The notes below the pieces were generated by a model that worked only from the letters and a program-made list of their open reading frames with translations, had not been told where the DNA came from and did no database searches. From Pleurocapsa sp. PCC 7319 (GTDB lineage Bacteria > Cyanobacteriota > Cyanobacteriia > Cyanobacteriales > Xenococcaceae): a stretch of 64,000 nt of DNA. How positions within the stretch are numbered: the stretch's first letter is position 1; each line of letters opens with the position of its first letter. The DNA lies in NCBI RefSeq assembly GCF_000332195.1, contig NZ_KB235919.1, positions 211,038 to 275,037 on the forward strand, read 5' to 3'. Both the position numbers and the translations under genes were made by a program. Below, one piece after another: positions 61,700-64,000 of this stretch.

Positions 61700-64000
61700 A
61701 TGCAAATATCTAAGGTTCATTCTTCAAAAAATCCGGCAAATTTTTGGCTAACTGTTAGAAAAACACTAATTAGACAGCGTGAAGCACCTATCATCAAACA
61801 AATTTCACGCGCTCAAAATTTACCACTCTCTTTTGCTCAAGAACGTCTCTGGTTTATTAACCAATTAGAGCCAAACAGTATTGGCTATCAATTTAGTCAA
61901 GGATATTATCTAGTTAGTCCTTTAGATATCTCTGCTTTAGAAAAAAGTCTCACGGAAATCCAACGCCGCCACGAAACACTAAGAACTACTTTCGCTATCA
62001 AAAAAGGAACACCAGTTCAAATCATAGCTTCTTCCATACCTTATAAATTACCCATAATAGACCTATTAAACCTTTCAGAAGCTGAACTTAATTCGGAAAT
62101 TAAAAGATTATTTAGTGAAGAATCGCAAAAACCTTTTAATTTAGCCCAAGAACCCTCCTGGCGAGTAAAATTGTTACGGATTAAAGCAGAAAAATATGTA
62201 ATGCTGCTATCAATGCACCACATTGTCTATGATGGCTGGTGTTTAAGTCTCTTTTTTCGGGAATTAGTCAAGCTTTACCAAGCTTTTAATTACAATAAAT
62301 CTTCTCCATTACCTGAACTGCCAATTCAATATGCTGATTTTGCCTACTGGCAGAGAGAATGGCTTAAAGATAACGTCTTAAAATCTCAACTAACTTATTG
62401 GAAAACAAAATTAGGTGGTTCCTTACCCATCTTACAACTACCAACAGATCGTCCTCGTCCAGCAATTCAAACCTATAGAGGTGCATCTCAATATCTCGCT
62501 TTTCCTCAAGATTTAACCAATTCAATTAAATCTCTAACTCAGCAAGAATGTACAACTCTGTTCGTAACTCTTTTAACAGCATTTAAAGTCTTACTTTATC
62601 GCTATACGGGACAGAAAGATATTATTGTGGGGACTCCCGTAGCCAATCGCAATCGAGCTGAAATTCAAGAAATCATCGGATTTTTTGCGAATACATTAGC
62701 ATTAAGAACTGACTTATCAGGAAATCCTACTTTCAGACAGTTATTAAATCGAGTTCGTCAAGGGCAACAAGAAGCCTTAGCCCATCAAGATTTACCCTTT
62801 GAGAAACTGATAGCGGAAATACAACCTGAAAGAGATTTAAGTCGTAATCCCCTGTTCCAAGTAATGTTGGTTTTCACTAACACTCCTACTTCACTGGCAG
62901 CATCAGAACTATCAGATTTGATTGTGCGAACGATTGGTATTCCCAAAAAAACAGCCAAATTCGATCTCACTTTCTTCCTAACAGATACACCTCAAGGATT
63001 AAGAGGAATATTAGAATACCCCACTGACTTATTTGATGCTAGTACTATTACCAGATTGTTAGAGCATTTTCAGATTTTACTAGAAGGGATAGTTGCCAAT
63101 CCCGATCGCCCTATATCTGAATTACCGCTCCTGGGAAGAATGGAGCGTCAGCAATTATTGATAGATTGGAACAATACCAAGACTGAGTATGCTCAAGATT
63201 TATCCATCCAGCAACTTTTTGAAACCCAAGTAGCCAAAACTCCCAAGGCGATCGCAGTCAGATTTCAAGATCAACAGCTTACCTACCAACAACTCAATAA
63301 CCGTGCTAATCAACTAGCTCGTTATCTGCAAAAACTAGGAGTAAAGCCAGAAAGATTAGTTGGGATATTTGTCGAACGTTCCCTCGATGGAATAGTAGGT
63401 ATATTAGGAATCATCAAAGCTGGTGCAGCTTATGTTCCCTTAGATCCATCTTATCCTCAAGAACGTCTGAGTTTTATACTCAAGGATGCTCAAATAAGTA
63501 TCTTGGTAACTCAAAAGAATCTAATTGCTAAGTTACCAGCTCATTCTTGCCATCTAGTTTGTTTAGATGAGGATTGGACTGAGATTGAACGAGAACTGCC
63601 AGAAAATGTATCAACTGGAATTCTATCTGACAACCTAGCTTATATAATTTATACTTCTGGCTCGACAGGAAAACCTAAAGGAGTTGCCTTAGAACATCGA
63701 ACTCTGACTAATCTTATCTCTTGGCAATTAGAAAATACGACAATATCTCAAACTGATAAAACATTACAATTTGCTCCCATCAGCTTTGATGTGTCTTTGC
63801 AAGAAATCTGGGCAACTTTGTGTAGCGGGGGAACCTTAGTTCTAATCACAACCGAATGGCGACGAGATACGAATGTCTTACTAGAGCTGCTAGAACAAGA
63901 AAAGATCGACAGAATCTTTTTACCTTTTGTTGCCCTCCAACAACTAGCAGAAGTAGCTCAAAGTAGAGAATTTGTTCCCACCAATCTACGGGAAATTATT
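61700..64000 (+). CDS. Non-ribosomal peptide synthetase, C-A... (3' end outside window)
   Basis: 767 codons from the ATG at 61700 to the window end, frame open. Condensation domain (~40-470) with C1 SFAQERLWFINQLE, catalytic MHHIVYDGW (HHxxxDG at 173-179), and IGFFANTLALRTDL. Adenylation domain from ~500 with LVGIFVERS and IIYTSGSTGKPKGVALEH (A3). The pocket residues seen so far read D, V, Q (SFDVSLQEIW) and F (FLPFVAL), which resembles proline-type codes; the rest lies outside. A leading C domain implies an upstream donor or an N-acylating starter. The nearby stand-alone A enzyme and ACP might supply it. Confidence 0.95.
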   Translation, partial: MQISKVHSSKNPANFWLTVRKTLIRQREAPIIKQISRAQNLPLSFAQERLWFINQLEPNSIGYQFSQGYYLVSPLDISALEKSLTEIQRRHETLRTTFAIKKGTPVQIIASSIPYKLPIIDLLNLSEAELNSEIKRLFSEESQKPFNLAQEPSWRVKLLRIKAEKYVMLLSMHHIVYDGWCLSLFFRELVKLYQAFNYNKSSPLPELPIQYADFAYWQREWLKDNVLKSQLTYWKTKLGGSLPILQLPTDRPRPAIQTYRGASQYLAFPQDLTNSIKSLTQQECTTLFVTLLTAFKVLLYRYTGQKDIIVGTPVANRNRAEIQEIIGFFANTLALRTDLSGNPTFRQLLNRVRQGQQEALAHQDLPFEKLIAEIQPERDLSRNPLFQVMLVFTNTPTSLAASELSDLIVRTIGIPKKTAKFDLTFFLTDTPQGLRGILEYPTDLFDASTITRLLEHFQILLEGIVANPDRPISELPLLGRMERQQLLIDWNNTKTEYAQDLSIQQLFETQVAKTPKAIAVRFQDQQLTYQQLNNRANQLARYLQKLGVKPERLVGIFVERSLDGIVGILGIIKAGAAYVPLDPSYPQERLSFILKDAQISILVTQKNLIAKLPAHSCHLVCLDEDWTEIERELPENVSTGILSDNLAYIIYTSGSTGKPKGVALEHRTLTNLISWQLENTTISQTDKTLQFAPISFDVSLQEIWATLCSGGTLVLITTEWRRDTNVLLELLEQEKIDRIFLPFVALQQLAEVAQSREFVPTNLREII

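Noticed and set aside
1-64000. CRISPR arrays
   Set aside because: Heptamer arrays have no spacers, and no 25-40-bp repeats at regular spacing or cas genes were seen.
1-64000. tRNA or rRNA genes
   Set aside because: No cloverleaf with a T-loop GGTTCGA-type motif and CCA-side pairing was convincing in any intergenic region, and no rRNA sequence was recognised.

Overview
The window comes from a cyanobacterium. It is dense in the HIP1 octamer GCGATCGC, carries heptanucleotide tandem repeats of the cyanobacterial STRR type, and encodes cyanobacterium-typical families: DUF1822, DUF928, CHAT-CHASE2, DUF1350, an HhoA-type PDZ domain and a KaiA C-terminal domain. A complete-looking fatty-acid beta-oxidation set, two-partner-secretion proteins, many insertion elements and an NRPS suggest a large, repeat-rich genome. 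Pleurocapsales-like is a guess; taxonomy cannot be fixed from this window.

Layout. 1-8.9 kb: minus-strand fad operon (fadD, 3-hydroxyacyl-CoA dehydrogenase/enoyl-CoA hydratase, a four-helix-bundle protein, thiolase, and an acyl-CoA dehydrogenase running off the left edge). 9.2-9.9 kb: two small plus-strand genes. 10-13.2 kb: stress/chaperone block (orphan PDZ, PRC-barrel, CbpM, CbpA, Hsp20). 13.5-16.5 kb: small exported or unknown proteins and an M48 peptidase. 16.7-26.3 kb: sigma factor, DUF1822, CHAT-CHASE2, DUF928, CHAT-TPR and a TpsB transporter. Its likely cargo, two TpsA exoproteins, lies at 39.5-45.5 kb with two small Cys-tailed proteins beside them.

Between TpsB and the TpsAs the DNA has been rearranged by mobile elements. 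A secreted-protein gene is present with two decayed copies, all three keeping the same 5' leader with a conserved stem-loop. There is an IS4-family element, a MITE-like repeat, an IS1634-family element with a 6-bp target duplication that splits a secretin-like gene exactly in frame, and a 2.76-kb Tn3-family transposon with 5-bp target duplication, a transposase gutted by an internal deletion, a tyrosine recombinase and a pentapeptide-repeat passenger.

47-55 kb holds housekeeping and accessory genes: a phosphotransferase/kinase fusion, a KaiA C-terminal domain without kaiBC beside it, a zinc ribbon, two secreted hydrolases and DhaKL. 55.4-61.1 kb is a RiPP cluster of lasso-peptide type: PqqD-like RRE, precursor with a lasso leader motif, HprK-like kinase, B2 transglutaminase-like protease and nucleotidyltransferase. 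It has no asparagine-synthetase-like cyclase here, but does have a stand-alone adenylation enzyme and an acyl carrier protein. A divergent NRPS (C-A...) starts at 61.7 kb and leaves the window. This cluster and the CHAT/two-partner-secretion module are the strongest candidates for undescribed systems.
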